A DNA stretch of 64,000 bases from an uncultured Duncaniella sp. (GTDB taxonomy: Bacteria > Bacteroidota > Bacteroidia > Bacteroidales > Muribaculaceae). The notes under the pieces are model-generated. The model worked only from the letters and a program-made list of their open reading frames with translations, ran no database searches and had not been told where the DNA came from. The stretch is taken from the NCBI GenBank assembly GCA_910577255.1, contig CAJTMH010000004.1, positions 300,565 through 364,564 of the forward strand, given 5' to 3'. Below are positions 18,650 through 26,460 of the stretch, piece by piece. Numbering within the stretch: the first letter of the stretch is position 1; every line of letters starts with the position of its first letter. The position numbers and the translations under genes are program-made.

Positions 18650-19438
18650 ATGATTAGCGACAAAGCTCACATCGACCCCTCGGCCAAAATCGGCGAAAAC
18701 GTCACAATCCATCCATTCGCCTTCATCGACAAGGATGTGGAGATAGGTGACAACTGCGTGATAATGCCTTTCGCAAGCATCATACGTGGCACCCGCATGG
18801 GCAAAAACTGCAAAGTGTTCCAGGGTGCAATAGTGGGCGCCGACCCGCAGGATTTCCGCTGGAAAGGCGGTTTCACCTACTGCTATATCGGCGACAACGT
18901 GACCATCCGCGAAAACGTCATCATCAACCGCGGTATCAACACCGAAGGCGGAACACGCATCGGTTCCGAATCGTTCCTGATGGCCAACTCGCATGTGGGC
19001 CACGACTCCCACCTCAAGGGGAAGGACGTGATAGGCAATAACGTGTCGATCGCCGGCGACGTCGAGATAGGCGAATGCACCATCCTCTCATCGAGCGTGG
19101 TGATTCACGAGAACAGCCGCGTGGGCGACTGGGTGCTCATCAAGGGTGGCTGCCGCATCACCGGCAACGTGCCTCCTTTCTGCATCATGGCCCACAACCC
19201 TACCGCCTACTTCGGTGTCAATGCCACCATCCTGCGCAAGCAGGGCATGAGCGAGGAGCGCATCGACGATATCGCCAAGTGCTACCGCCATGTCTACCAG
19301 ACAGGCACATCGGTGTTCAACGCCATGCGACGCATCGAGGCTGACGTCGAGGACACTCCCGAACGCCAGAACATACTTGACTTCATCAACAGCTGTAATC
19401 TCCGCATCGTGGCTATCCCCCGCGACCTCGAGAACTAA
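18650..19438 (+). CDS. lpxA: UDP-N-acetylglucosamine acyltransferase LpxA
   Basis: First enzyme of lipid A synthesis, transferring a 3-hydroxyacyl chain from acyl-carrier protein to UDP-GlcNAc in the cytosol. The 262 residues begin with left-handed beta-helix hexapeptide repeats (IDPSAKIGENVTIHPFAFID, then VEIGDNCVIMPFASI). The stretch LMANSHVGHDSHLK holds the conserved catalytic-region histidines. The C-terminal helical domain follows NPTAYFGVNATILRKQGM, a strong LpxA marker. It is 47 bases after the efflux gene and may share that transcript; an attenuated hairpin terminator follows. Confidence 0.95.
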   Translation: MISDKAHIDPSAKIGENVTIHPFAFIDKDVEIGDNCVIMPFASIIRGTRMGKNCKVFQGAIVGADPQDFRWKGGFTYCYIGDNVTIRENVIINRGINTEGGTRIGSESFLMANSHVGHDSHLKGKDVIGNNVSIAGDVEIGECTILSSSVVIHENSRVGDWVLIKGGCRITGNVPPFCIMAHNPTAYFGVNATILRKQGMSEERIDDIAKCYRHVYQTGTSVFNAMRRIEADVEDTPERQNILDFINSCNLRIVAIPRDLEN

Positions 19439-19469
19439 TTTCCGGCTACAGAAGGCAATATAGATAGTG

Positions 19470-19503
19470 AACCGGCCCACCGCGCCTACGCAGTGGACCG
19501 GTT
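19470..19503 (+). terminator. Terminator after lpxA
   Basis: Inverted repeat of 11 bp with one C-A mismatch (AACCGGCCCAC against GTGGACCGGTT), a 12-base loop, and TTCTTTC directly after the right arm. It sits 31 bases beyond the lpxA stop. The rest of the gap to 19700 holds the promoter of the next gene and nothing else that I recognise. Confidence 0.65.
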
Positions 19504-19674
19504 TTCTTTCATTCCGGAGGTTGACGGCGACACTTACCGAGCCGCGACAACCTATGCGAAACAATAGGGATTAACCGGCGGTACAAATGACGTTAACAGG
19601 TGCTATAACGGAGGCCGCGGAAGGTAAAAATCATAATTTCTCATAAAATAGCCTGATTTTATCCTCAAAATCGC

Positions 19675-19682
19675 TATTTTTG
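19675..19682 (+). promoter_or_regulatory. -7 element for the phosphatase/cdd transcript
   Basis: TATTTTTG fits TAnnTTTG and lies 18 bases before the ATG at 19701, giving a leader of about 12 bases. No clear -33 is present at 19-20 bases upstream. A single DnaA-box-like TTATCCTCA overlaps the spacer (19659-19667). Confidence 0.45.
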
Positions 19683-19700
19683 CGTTATATTAGCAATGAT

Positions 19701-20186
19701 ATGATGAAGAAAGGAAAACATAAGGTGCTCTTTGTGTGCCTGGGCAACATCTGCCGCTCCCCGGCGGCCGAAGGCATCATGCGCGACATCACATCACGCG
19801 CCGGAGCCGACTCCGAGTGGGAAATCGACTCGGCAGGGACTGGACGCTACCACATAGGTGAGTTGCCCGACCGCCGTATGCGTGTGCATGCCCGCGAGCG
19901 AGGCATTGACCTTACTCACCATTGCCGCCAGGTGTGCAGCTCTGATTTCGAGGATTTTGACCTCATAATAGGCATGGACGAATCGAATCTGCGCGACCTC
20001 CACCGCATGGCACCGTCGCCCGAGGCTGAGAAGAAAATCGTGGCCATGGCCTCGTTCTTCAATCCGGGCAACCGCTATGACTATGTCCCCGACCCATATT
20101 ATGAAGGCTCCGAGGGGTTTGAACTGGTGCTGGACCTCCTGCAGGAGGGGTGTGCCAACCTCTTTGACAGCCTCAACAAACAATAA
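19701..20186 (+). CDS. Low-molecular-weight protein-tyrosine phosphatase
   Basis: A 161-residue cytosolic LMW-PTP. The catalytic P-loop C-X5-R is VCLGNICRSP (Cys13, Arg19) and the second catalytic aspartate lies in the C-terminal DPYYEGSEGFE. The frame extends to a TTG at 19680, but ATG at 19701 or 19704 is the likely start, since the TTG overlaps the promoter. In bacteria these enzymes act on tyrosine kinases of capsule synthesis or on arginine/tyrosine phosphates; no partner kinase is in the window. cdd follows by 35 bases. Confidence 0.92.
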   Translation: MMKKGKHKVLFVCLGNICRSPAAEGIMRDITSRAGADSEWEIDSAGTGRYHIGELPDRRMRVHARERGIDLTHHCRQVCSSDFEDFDLIIGMDESNLRDLHRMAPSPEAEKKIVAMASFFNPGNRYDYVPDPYYEGSEGFELVLDLLQEGCANLFDSLNKQ

Positions 20187-20221
20187 TCCCTCTAACCCCC
20201 ATCCCCTCACTGATACAGACC

Positions 20222-20695
20222 ATGAAGAAATTAGAGATTACTGTCCCCATCACAGAGGTCAGCTTCGAGGAACTGACCCCTATACAGCAACGTCTTGTGG
20301 AGCTTGCCCGCGAGGCCACTTACCGCAGCTATGCTCCCTACAGCCATTTCTGCGTAGGGGCTGCCATAGAGCTCGACAACGGTGAGATAGTCACCGGAGC
20401 CAACCAGGAGAACGCAGCCTATCCCTCAGGGACTTGCGCGGAGCGTTCGGCCTGTTACTACGCCCACGCCCGCTATCCCGAGGCCAAGTTCCTGCAGATA
20501 GCCGTAGCCGCCCGCGGCACCGACGGCGAACCGGTGGCCGATCCCGTGGCTCCCTGTGGAGCCTGCCGCCAGGCTCTCCTTGAATATGAGACACTTGCAG
20601 GGCATGACGTGACGGTCATCCTGGTCGGACGTGAGAAAATATATATTCTCCCATCCGTGCGCTCCACACTGCCTCTCGCATTCTCGGAATTCTAA
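20222..20695 (+). CDS. cdd: Cytidine deaminase
   Basis: Zinc enzyme of pyrimidine salvage that converts cytidine and deoxycytidine to the uridine forms. The 157-residue length is that of the small tetrameric type. The zinc and catalytic motifs are present: TCAERSA (Cys ligand and catalytic Glu) near residue 65-71 and PCGACRQ (two Cys ligands) near 106-112. YAPYSHFCVGAAIEL near 38-52 is the substrate-binding start. It is last in the two-gene transcript with the phosphatase and is closed by the terminator at 20737. Confidence 0.95.
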   Translation: MKKLEITVPITEVSFEELTPIQQRLVELAREATYRSYAPYSHFCVGAAIELDNGEIVTGANQENAAYPSGTCAERSACYYAHARYPEAKFLQIAVAARGTDGEPVADPVAPCGACRQALLEYETLAGHDVTVILVGREKIYILPSVRSTLPLAFSEF

Positions 20696-20736
20696 ACGAT
20701 TGTTTCTAAGCGACTATAAATCAGATTACTGACAAT

Positions 20737-20775
20737 AAGCCGGGTGGCCTCCACATTTGGATGGCCACCCGGCTT
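20737..20775. terminator. Strong terminator between cdd and the GH2 gene
   Basis: A perfect 13-bp G+C-rich inverted repeat (AAGCCGGGTGGCC and its complement) with a 13-base loop that can fold further. TTTAGTTTTTC follows on the plus strand, a good U-tract for cdd. It lies 31 bases from the end of the converging GH2 gene and could serve it too, though the A-tract on that side is weak. Confidence 0.85.
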
Positions 20776-20806
20776 TAGTTTTTCGGGAAAATCTGCCAAG
20801 GCTATA

Positions 20807-23179
20807 TCAGCGGGCGATGCTGAATTCCAATGGCAGGTCAAGTGGATTGCTGACTATGAACTGGGCATGGCCGTTGAAAGCCGGGAGGGTGAACGAGCCG
20901 GGTGCTGATCCGGGGACAGGGCGCTCGGCTATCCGGAAAGCAGGATCGCCGTTGCCGGCTCCGAGGAGTGTAACTCCCTCAGGGAGAGTGACAGTAACCT
21001 CATCGCAGGCAGTGGGCGCGAAACGGCCCTTGCGGTCAACGAGCGAGATGTTGATGACACTTACTCCGTCGGGATGAGTGTAGGCCACCTCTGGCACAGC
21101 CTTGACAGCCTGGCCGGCAGTTTCCACCACTGATGTGAGGACGCGGCGACCGTTCCTGTAGCCTCTGGCCTCCACCTTTCCGGGCTTGTAGACGGCATCC
21201 CATTCGAGGTGTCCGTTGCGTGGCATCGGCTTGCGGCCCAGGCTCTTACCATTGACAATAAGCTCCACCTCGTCCATGTTGGAGTAGACCCACACAGGGA
21301 TTGTCTCACCTTCGTGTCCCTCAAGGTTCCAATGGGGGAGGATGTGGAGGGTAGGCTCGTCGGTCCACCAGGAGCGGAGATAGTAGGCCTCATCCTTTGG
21401 GAATCCACAGTAGTCGAGAATACCGAATTCAGAGCCTGTGGCAGGGAATTCGAGCGGATTGGGCTCACCACGGTAGTCAAAGCCTGTCCAGTAGAAGAGG
21501 CCACCGAGCCAGGGGCGTTCGGCATAGAATTTCCATCCGCGTTCTATACGGTTGAGCACACTGTCCTTTTGGTCGGGCTTACGGTTGAGCGAGGCCATCC
21601 GGCCATTCTCCCGGTCGTCGAAATAGACTCCACGTGTGCCACAGCCAGAGGTTTCCTCCGAGCCGTAGGCAGAGCGGTCGGGATAGTCGGCACGGTGCTT
21701 CTCCACAGGGTTCTGAAGTATGTAGTTATATCCTGCCACATCGGCCGGGATGACCACTGTCGGGCCACCGCTGGTGGCCACAGTCATCTGCCTGGAAGGA
21801 TCCATGGCATGAGCAATATCGCAAAGTTCTGACACTATCAACTCACCCTTTTTGTCCCACTCAACTCCCCACTCCTCGTTGCCGACGCTCCAAAGGATTA
21901 TAGAGGGGTGATTACGGTCGCGGTCAATCATTTTGCGCAGTTGGCCGAGGTGATAGTCATTGATACCGAGCAGGCGGTTTTCCTCTATGACAAGTATACC
22001 GAGCGAGTCACAAGCGGCGAGCACCTCTGGGGTCATAGGGTTATGAGATGCGCGATAGGCGTTCACGCCATATTTCTTCAGTTCGCGGAGGCGATAGATA
22101 TTTACCGCGTCAGGGATTCCTGCGCCGACTCCGGCATGATCCTGGTGCATGTTGACACCTTTGAGTTTCAGAGGTTTACCATTGAGCATAAAACCGTGTT
22201 CCGAGTCAAAGGCGGCTGTGCGGAATCCGGTGGTGACATCGACCACATCGGAGGGAGCTCCCTCCAGCTCTACGCGGACAGTGTAGAGCACCGGGTTGTC
22301 GACATCCCAAAGAGTCACCTGAGAGGGCTCAAGAGCCACTTCCCATGCTGCAGGAGCACCCGGACGGAGTGCGGAAGCGGGGATAGAGGTGGATGACGAG
22401 GTGACGGTCTGCCCCTTGGAATCGATGAGCGACACGGTCACTTTGGCAGGGTCAACGGCCTCGGAGACAGGGATATGGCTCAAAGCCTGTCCGGCCACAT
22501 TGATGAGGGGTGAACGGCCATCGGATTCGGGAAGGGTATATGTCACGGCCACCGAATTGGGGAGGATGTGGCGCAGCGGAGCTGTCTCGAGCCACACATG
22601 GCGGTAGATGCCGCCCCCTTCGTAGAACCAACCCTCTTCGAGGGTGGCGTCGGCGCGGACCGCTATGGTGTTATCGCCGTCCCAGTTGACGTAAGGGGTC
22701 ACGTCATAGCGCTGCTGCGTGTAGCCGCTCGGCTCTCCGCCGAGGTAGAAACCGTTGAACCACACACGGCTGTCGCGGAATATGCCGTCGAAAGTGAGAT
22801 AGACGCGCTGAGGGGTTGAGTCAGAGGGGATTGTGATATTTTTCCGATACCAGCCCACCGATGTGGTGGGGTATTTATAACCCACGGTCTTATAGCCGTG
22901 GCTATGGCTTGCCTCGCGCGCAAATGGAAGGTCGACCACGAAATCAAACGGAAGATCGACCGTGACCCAAGCCGAGTCATTGAATGCAGGGGCGTAGGGG
23001 CCCGCGTTATGGATAGAATTAGCTTTGGTGAGGTAGTTGAAATACTCAGTTCCGGCACCGAAGTCGAGCGCCGGGTCAGTGTGACCGAAAGCGAATCGCC
23101 AATCGTTGTCAATCAAGCGTCTATCAGCCGCCGAGACAGTGAGAGCGATGAGAAAGAGGGGTAGTAAAATGCGTTTCAT
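20807..23179 (-). CDS. GH2 glycoside hydrolase, beta-galactosidase-like with DUF4982
   Basis: A 790-residue secreted enzyme with a signal peptide ending near VSAAD (residue 19). Domain order is GH2 N-terminal sugar-binding domain (about 20-205), immunoglobulin-like GH2 domain (205-320), TIM barrel (320-600), DUF4982 (about 620-690) and a final beta-sandwich. The catalytic acid/base is Glu435 in SVGNEEW and the probable nucleophile Glu508 in AYGSEETSG. Family members act on beta-galactosides or beta-glucuronides of plant or host glycans in the periplasm. No SusC/SusD pair is nearby; an Lrp/AsnC regulator gene lies 75 bases upstream on the same strand. Confidence 0.92.
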   Translation of the reverse strand: MKRILLPLFLIALTVSAADRRLIDNDWRFAFGHTDPALDFGAGTEYFNYLTKANSIHNAGPYAPAFNDSAWVTVDLPFDFVVDLPFAREASHSHGYKTVGYKYPTTSVGWYRKNITIPSDSTPQRVYLTFDGIFRDSRVWFNGFYLGGEPSGYTQQRYDVTPYVNWDGDNTIAVRADATLEEGWFYEGGGIYRHVWLETAPLRHILPNSVAVTYTLPESDGRSPLINVAGQALSHIPVSEAVDPAKVTVSLIDSKGQTVTSSSTSIPASALRPGAPAAWEVALEPSQVTLWDVDNPVLYTVRVELEGAPSDVVDVTTGFRTAAFDSEHGFMLNGKPLKLKGVNMHQDHAGVGAGIPDAVNIYRLRELKKYGVNAYRASHNPMTPEVLAACDSLGILVIEENRLLGINDYHLGQLRKMIDRDRNHPSIILWSVGNEEWGVEWDKKGELIVSELCDIAHAMDPSRQMTVATSGGPTVVIPADVAGYNYILQNPVEKHRADYPDRSAYGSEETSGCGTRGVYFDDRENGRMASLNRKPDQKDSVLNRIERGWKFYAERPWLGGLFYWTGFDYRGEPNPLEFPATGSEFGILDYCGFPKDEAYYLRSWWTDEPTLHILPHWNLEGHEGETIPVWVYSNMDEVELIVNGKSLGRKPMPRNGHLEWDAVYKPGKVEARGYRNGRRVLTSVVETAGQAVKAVPEVAYTHPDGVSVINISLVDRKGRFAPTACDEVTVTLPEGVTLLGAGNGDPAFRIAERPVPGSAPGSFTLPAFNGHAQFIVSNPLDLPLEFSIAR

Positions 23180-23254
23180 GGAAGGGAATCTGGTAAGAGA
23201 AGAAAGATTGAGGAGAAGATGGCTGAGGGGTGAAGCAATGGTTCCGTATCAGGA

Positions 23255-23719
23255 TTATTCCTCGTAGGTTACCGGAAGCACACGGCTTATACTGTGGTCA
23301 AGCGAGATAAGGGTCTCGGTGCCGGTGACACCCGGAATCATCTGGATCTTGTCGTTGAGCAGCTCCATAAGGTGCTCATTATCACGGGCAAAGAGCTTTA
23401 TCTGCATCGAGTAAGGACCGGTGGTGTAGTGACATTCGACCACCTCGGGAATTTTTTCAAGTTCGGGGACCACCTCACGGTACATCGCGCCACGTTCAAG
23501 GTTGACTCCGATATAGGTACATGTCCTGTAACCCAGAATCTTAGGGTCGACATTGTAGCCTGAGCCGGTGATTACATTCAAGTCAATCATGCGCTGTATG
23601 CGCTGATGGATGGCCGCTCGCGACACGCCACACTCCTGGGCTACGTCTTTTGAGGCTATTCTCGCGTTTTTCATTACTATTTCGAGAATCTTTCGGTCTA
23701 AATTGTCAATTTTTTCCAT
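23255..23719 (-). CDS. Lrp/AsnC-family transcriptional regulator
   Basis: A 154-residue feast/famine regulator. An N-terminal winged helix-turn-helix (LDRKILEIVMKNARIASKDVA, then CGVSRAAIHQRIQRM, about residues 7-45) is followed by the RAM/AsnC ligand-binding domain (TCTYIGVNLERGAMY to the C-terminus), including the ligand-region GPYSMQIKLFARDNEHLMELL. Typical length. It may regulate itself, the GH2 gene downstream, or the divergent phage-like pair, whose start region holds two short inverted repeats; none of this can be decided from sequence. Confidence 0.93.
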   Translation of the reverse strand: MEKIDNLDRKILEIVMKNARIASKDVAQECGVSRAAIHQRIQRMIDLNVITGSGYNVDPKILGYRTCTYIGVNLERGAMYREVVPELEKIPEVVECHYTTGPYSMQIKLFARDNEHLMELLNDKIQMIPGVTGTETLISLDHSISRVLPVTYEE

Positions 23720-23852
23720 CTGATAAACAGATTAAAGAGAGTAGGGTCAATTTTAAAATTTAGTTAATTCCGTGGCAAATATATAGAAATTTTTCCATTT
23801 TTGAAACATTTTGCTAATAATTGACTCATTTTTAGATAAAAAACCATCAATT

Positions 23853-23889
23853 TGTCATACAAAATGACATTATCGCACCCAAATGGGTG
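23853..23889. promoter_or_regulatory. Two short inverted repeats, possible operators
   Basis: TGTCAT-N5-ATGACA (23853-23869) and CACCC-AAAT-GGGTG (23876-23889) lie side by side between the Lrp gene and the phage-like pair. The second overlaps where a -33 element for the -7 box at 23901 would be. Good operator candidates by position; the binding protein is unknown. Confidence 0.35.
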
Positions 23890-23900
23890 ACACGCCATAC

Positions 23901-23908
23901 TAACTTTG
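23901..23908 (+). promoter_or_regulatory. -7 element for the phage-like pair
   Basis: TAACTTTG, an exact TAnnTTTG, 44 bases before the ATG at 23952. No TTTG -33 is present at the right spacing; its place is taken by the inverted repeat at 23876-23889. So the two genes look expressible, possibly under control. Confidence 0.5.
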
Positions 23909-23951
23909 CAGAAAAAAGTCACACCCCTCCCCAAAAAACACACTCCACACC

Positions 23952-26417
23952 ATGAATTTCCCCGCAACACCCCTCAATGACAGCAGCCACACCGAAAAGT
24001 GCAACAATCTCCGTCCACACGACTCCGCTGCCCGGCCCGGGATGGCCCCTCTGCTTTCCGACAGTTCGGGCAACACCCTTGATGCCGTCGGCAAGGTCAC
24101 CGACATCACCCCTCCGAGCCATAAGCCTGTGGAGGGCGCAAAATTCGTGCCCGGAGGCGCACTGGTCAACTCCGACCGTTCGGAAACCCTCCTGCTTTAT
24201 ACTTCCGACTCCCTCTACGCGTTCACCCCCGGAGGGGAGTGCACCCGGGTATGCGACCTCAAGGGGAAACCTACCGGTGTGGCGCAATTCAACGGTGGTG
24301 TGCTCATACTGCGTGGCGACGGAGAGCCTTTGCGGCTCGAACGGCGCGACGGCCAGTGGGTGCCGACCGACTTCCGTGTGTCGCTCCCCTCTCTGTCGCT
24401 CACAGCCTCCCACAGGAGCACCTTGAGCGCCGTGATAGCCCCCATGCACCTCAAGGGGAGCTACAATTCGCGCTCCGTGAGGCTCGAAGAGACAGATGCG
24501 GCCACACTCGGGAGCGCTTACAGCCGCGCCTACCTCAACCTGGCCGACCGCGCTGCGGCCTCGCATCTCTATATCCGCCCTGTGATGGCCCGCTACCGCC
24601 TGCGGGGCATGTCGGGCGACATACTCTACACGTCGATGCCTGTGCTCGTCGGTCCCTCCGACGGCAATCCGGCACTTGACAAGGTGACCTTCGGCCTCAG
24701 CGGCAGCGGTTTTTCGGATACCGCCGAGGTTATCCTCTCTGCCGAGGCTTTCGCGGTGACAGCCACAGTCATGTCGGCGCTGCCTCCTGAGTGGTTCTCG
24801 CTGGTGAAGAGTGTGGAGATCCAGGTGAGCCCTCAGCTCCATCTTCTCGAGAGCAGCCACGTGCCTTCGGGGAGCTTCGGGGCATTCGGCCCGTCGGCCG
24901 GCAGTGTGACCGTCAATCTTCCCGGCACCGACGGCTCAGCCGAACCGGCAGCTCCCGGGAGCCGCATGGATTCAATGGTCGGCGCCATACTCTCGCGCCA
25001 TGAGAGCGCATTCGAGACCGTGGCCTCAGGATATGTGAGCACTTCGGGCGACTGCGTTGGGCTGTCACGTCCTTTCCGAGCTCCCTTCACCGACACTTCG
25101 GCCGAGATAAGCCGTCTGCACAAGCTACTCGCCACCCCTCTGCAACCGGTGGACGACACATCCATGATGCTCCACACCCTTTCGGCACCCCACGGCTTCA
25201 TGGCCGGATGTCATGCCTCAGGTGGCGACGTACATGCCTGGGGATGCCTGACTGCGATGATGTTCGATGGGTATGACGCTTCGGAGATGGCTTCGGATTG
25301 CCCGATAGCCGCCGGGACCACACCCACGGCATGCAAGGTGACATTCGCCGACGGCAGCAGCGTGGTGACCACAGGGGTGATGGAGGGTCGGTGTCCGACC
25401 CGACTCTCGGCGCTCGCAGCCTATCCGTCGGGCGACGCCAGGGAACTGACGGTGATAATAGGCACGATGATGAAGCGGATGGAGCTGCGTCCAAGCGCCG
25501 ACGGCAGGTGGAGCTACCACCTCAATCCATCGGGGTTGCCTATGGAGCTTGACGAGACACTACCCTATTTCGTGGTTCCGGCGGCACAACCTCCGGTGAG
25601 AGTTTATCCCGACGCAGTGGGGATATCAAGGGCCGACTCTCCACTACAGCTGACGGCCGTGGCCCGGAGTTGCTCCGGGAGGATGGAGGGTCTGACGGTG
25701 TCGGCCCGGCGGGGTGCCTCATGGGATTTCTCACGGACAGGTTTCACCGGCATGGCCGGCCGGGGCATAGATGCCATAGCCGTCAACTCGGGGCGCACCG
25801 CCGTCACCGTAAGCCGTCTTGACTCGCGCGGAGTGACCGGCGCGGAGCATATCACCGTGACTCCCGAAGGGGTCATGGCGGCATGCACCGGAGGGGACGT
25901 GGTGAATGTGAGCGGCAACAAGATCACCACCCTCCTTCACAACAACGAGTCGGTGGCGGCCTTAGGATGGAGCCAGCAGCGCGGAGAGCTATGGATAACC
26001 GGTGCCGGGAAATCAACCATATCACTCACCGGGAAGAGTATATGGTTCACGCGCGACGACATAGTGCCCACAAGCATGCTTACCACCCCTTCAGGGCTTT
26101 ACGGCACTGATGCGGCCGGACGCATCTACCATCTCTCGGAGGAGACTCCCGGGGAGACGAGGATACACCACCGCTCGCGCATCCCCCTTGCCCCGGGCTA
26201 CCCCTCGCTGCGCAGGCTCAACGTGGAGCTGTCAAGCCCTGGAGCACAAGGGACAGTGGAGCTGCTTTGCGACAACGGCGCAGGCTCGGCCCACGGAGTG
26301 AGTGTGGCGCGATATGTGATAGACGGCGAGCTCAACCATCCGCTGTGCGGACGCGTGGCGATGCCCCACAGCCATTACGCCACCCTGGACATCGACCTGC
26401 TCACACGCACTGTATAA
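23952..26417 (+). CDS. Unknown 821-residue phage-like protein
   Basis: I do not recognise this protein. It has no signal peptide or membrane helix, so it is probably cytosolic or a virion part. It is rich in Gly, Ser, Thr and Ala with many short beta strands. The N-terminal 150 residues have propeller-like repeats (GGALVNSDRSETLLLYTSD, then GGVLILRGDGEPLRLERRDG), and similar ones recur at about 650-760 (LGWSQQRGELWITGAG, TPSGLYGTDAAGRIYHL). The C-terminus looks like a beta sandwich (RRLNVELSSPGAQGTVELLC, HYATLDIDLL). It ends 43 bases before a terminase gene on the same strand, the main reason for thinking it phage-derived. Composition is like its neighbours, so any transfer is old. Confidence 0.7.
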   Translation: MNFPATPLNDSSHTEKCNNLRPHDSAARPGMAPLLSDSSGNTLDAVGKVTDITPPSHKPVEGAKFVPGGALVNSDRSETLLLYTSDSLYAFTPGGECTRVCDLKGKPTGVAQFNGGVLILRGDGEPLRLERRDGQWVPTDFRVSLPSLSLTASHRSTLSAVIAPMHLKGSYNSRSVRLEETDAATLGSAYSRAYLNLADRAAASHLYIRPVMARYRLRGMSGDILYTSMPVLVGPSDGNPALDKVTFGLSGSGFSDTAEVILSAEAFAVTATVMSALPPEWFSLVKSVEIQVSPQLHLLESSHVPSGSFGAFGPSAGSVTVNLPGTDGSAEPAAPGSRMDSMVGAILSRHESAFETVASGYVSTSGDCVGLSRPFRAPFTDTSAEISRLHKLLATPLQPVDDTSMMLHTLSAPHGFMAGCHASGGDVHAWGCLTAMMFDGYDASEMASDCPIAAGTTPTACKVTFADGSSVVTTGVMEGRCPTRLSALAAYPSGDARELTVIIGTMMKRMELRPSADGRWSYHLNPSGLPMELDETLPYFVVPAAQPPVRVYPDAVGISRADSPLQLTAVARSCSGRMEGLTVSARRGASWDFSRTGFTGMAGRGIDAIAVNSGRTAVTVSRLDSRGVTGAEHITVTPEGVMAACTGGDVVNVSGNKITTLLHNNESVAALGWSQQRGELWITGAGKSTISLTGKSIWFTRDDIVPTSMLTTPSGLYGTDAAGRIYHLSEETPGETRIHHRSRIPLAPGYPSLRRLNVELSSPGAQGTVELLCDNGAGSAHGVSVARYVIDGELNHPLCGRVAMPHSHYATLDIDLLTRTV

Positions 26418-26460
26418 TTTTCAGAAACCTTTATCACCAACCAAAAAACCACCAGACATC

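Noticed and set aside
19659..19667. A DnaA-box-like TTATCCTCA near the composition switch
   Set aside because: Only one copy with a mismatch to TTATCCACA; no cluster, no dnaA gene nearby, so it does not support an origin by itself.
23919..24860. A 313-codon minus-strand frame opposite the start of the 821-residue gene
   Set aside because: Composition is rich in His, Gly and Arg with no motif; the plus-strand frame is far longer, has a promoter-like element and is co-oriented with the terminase.
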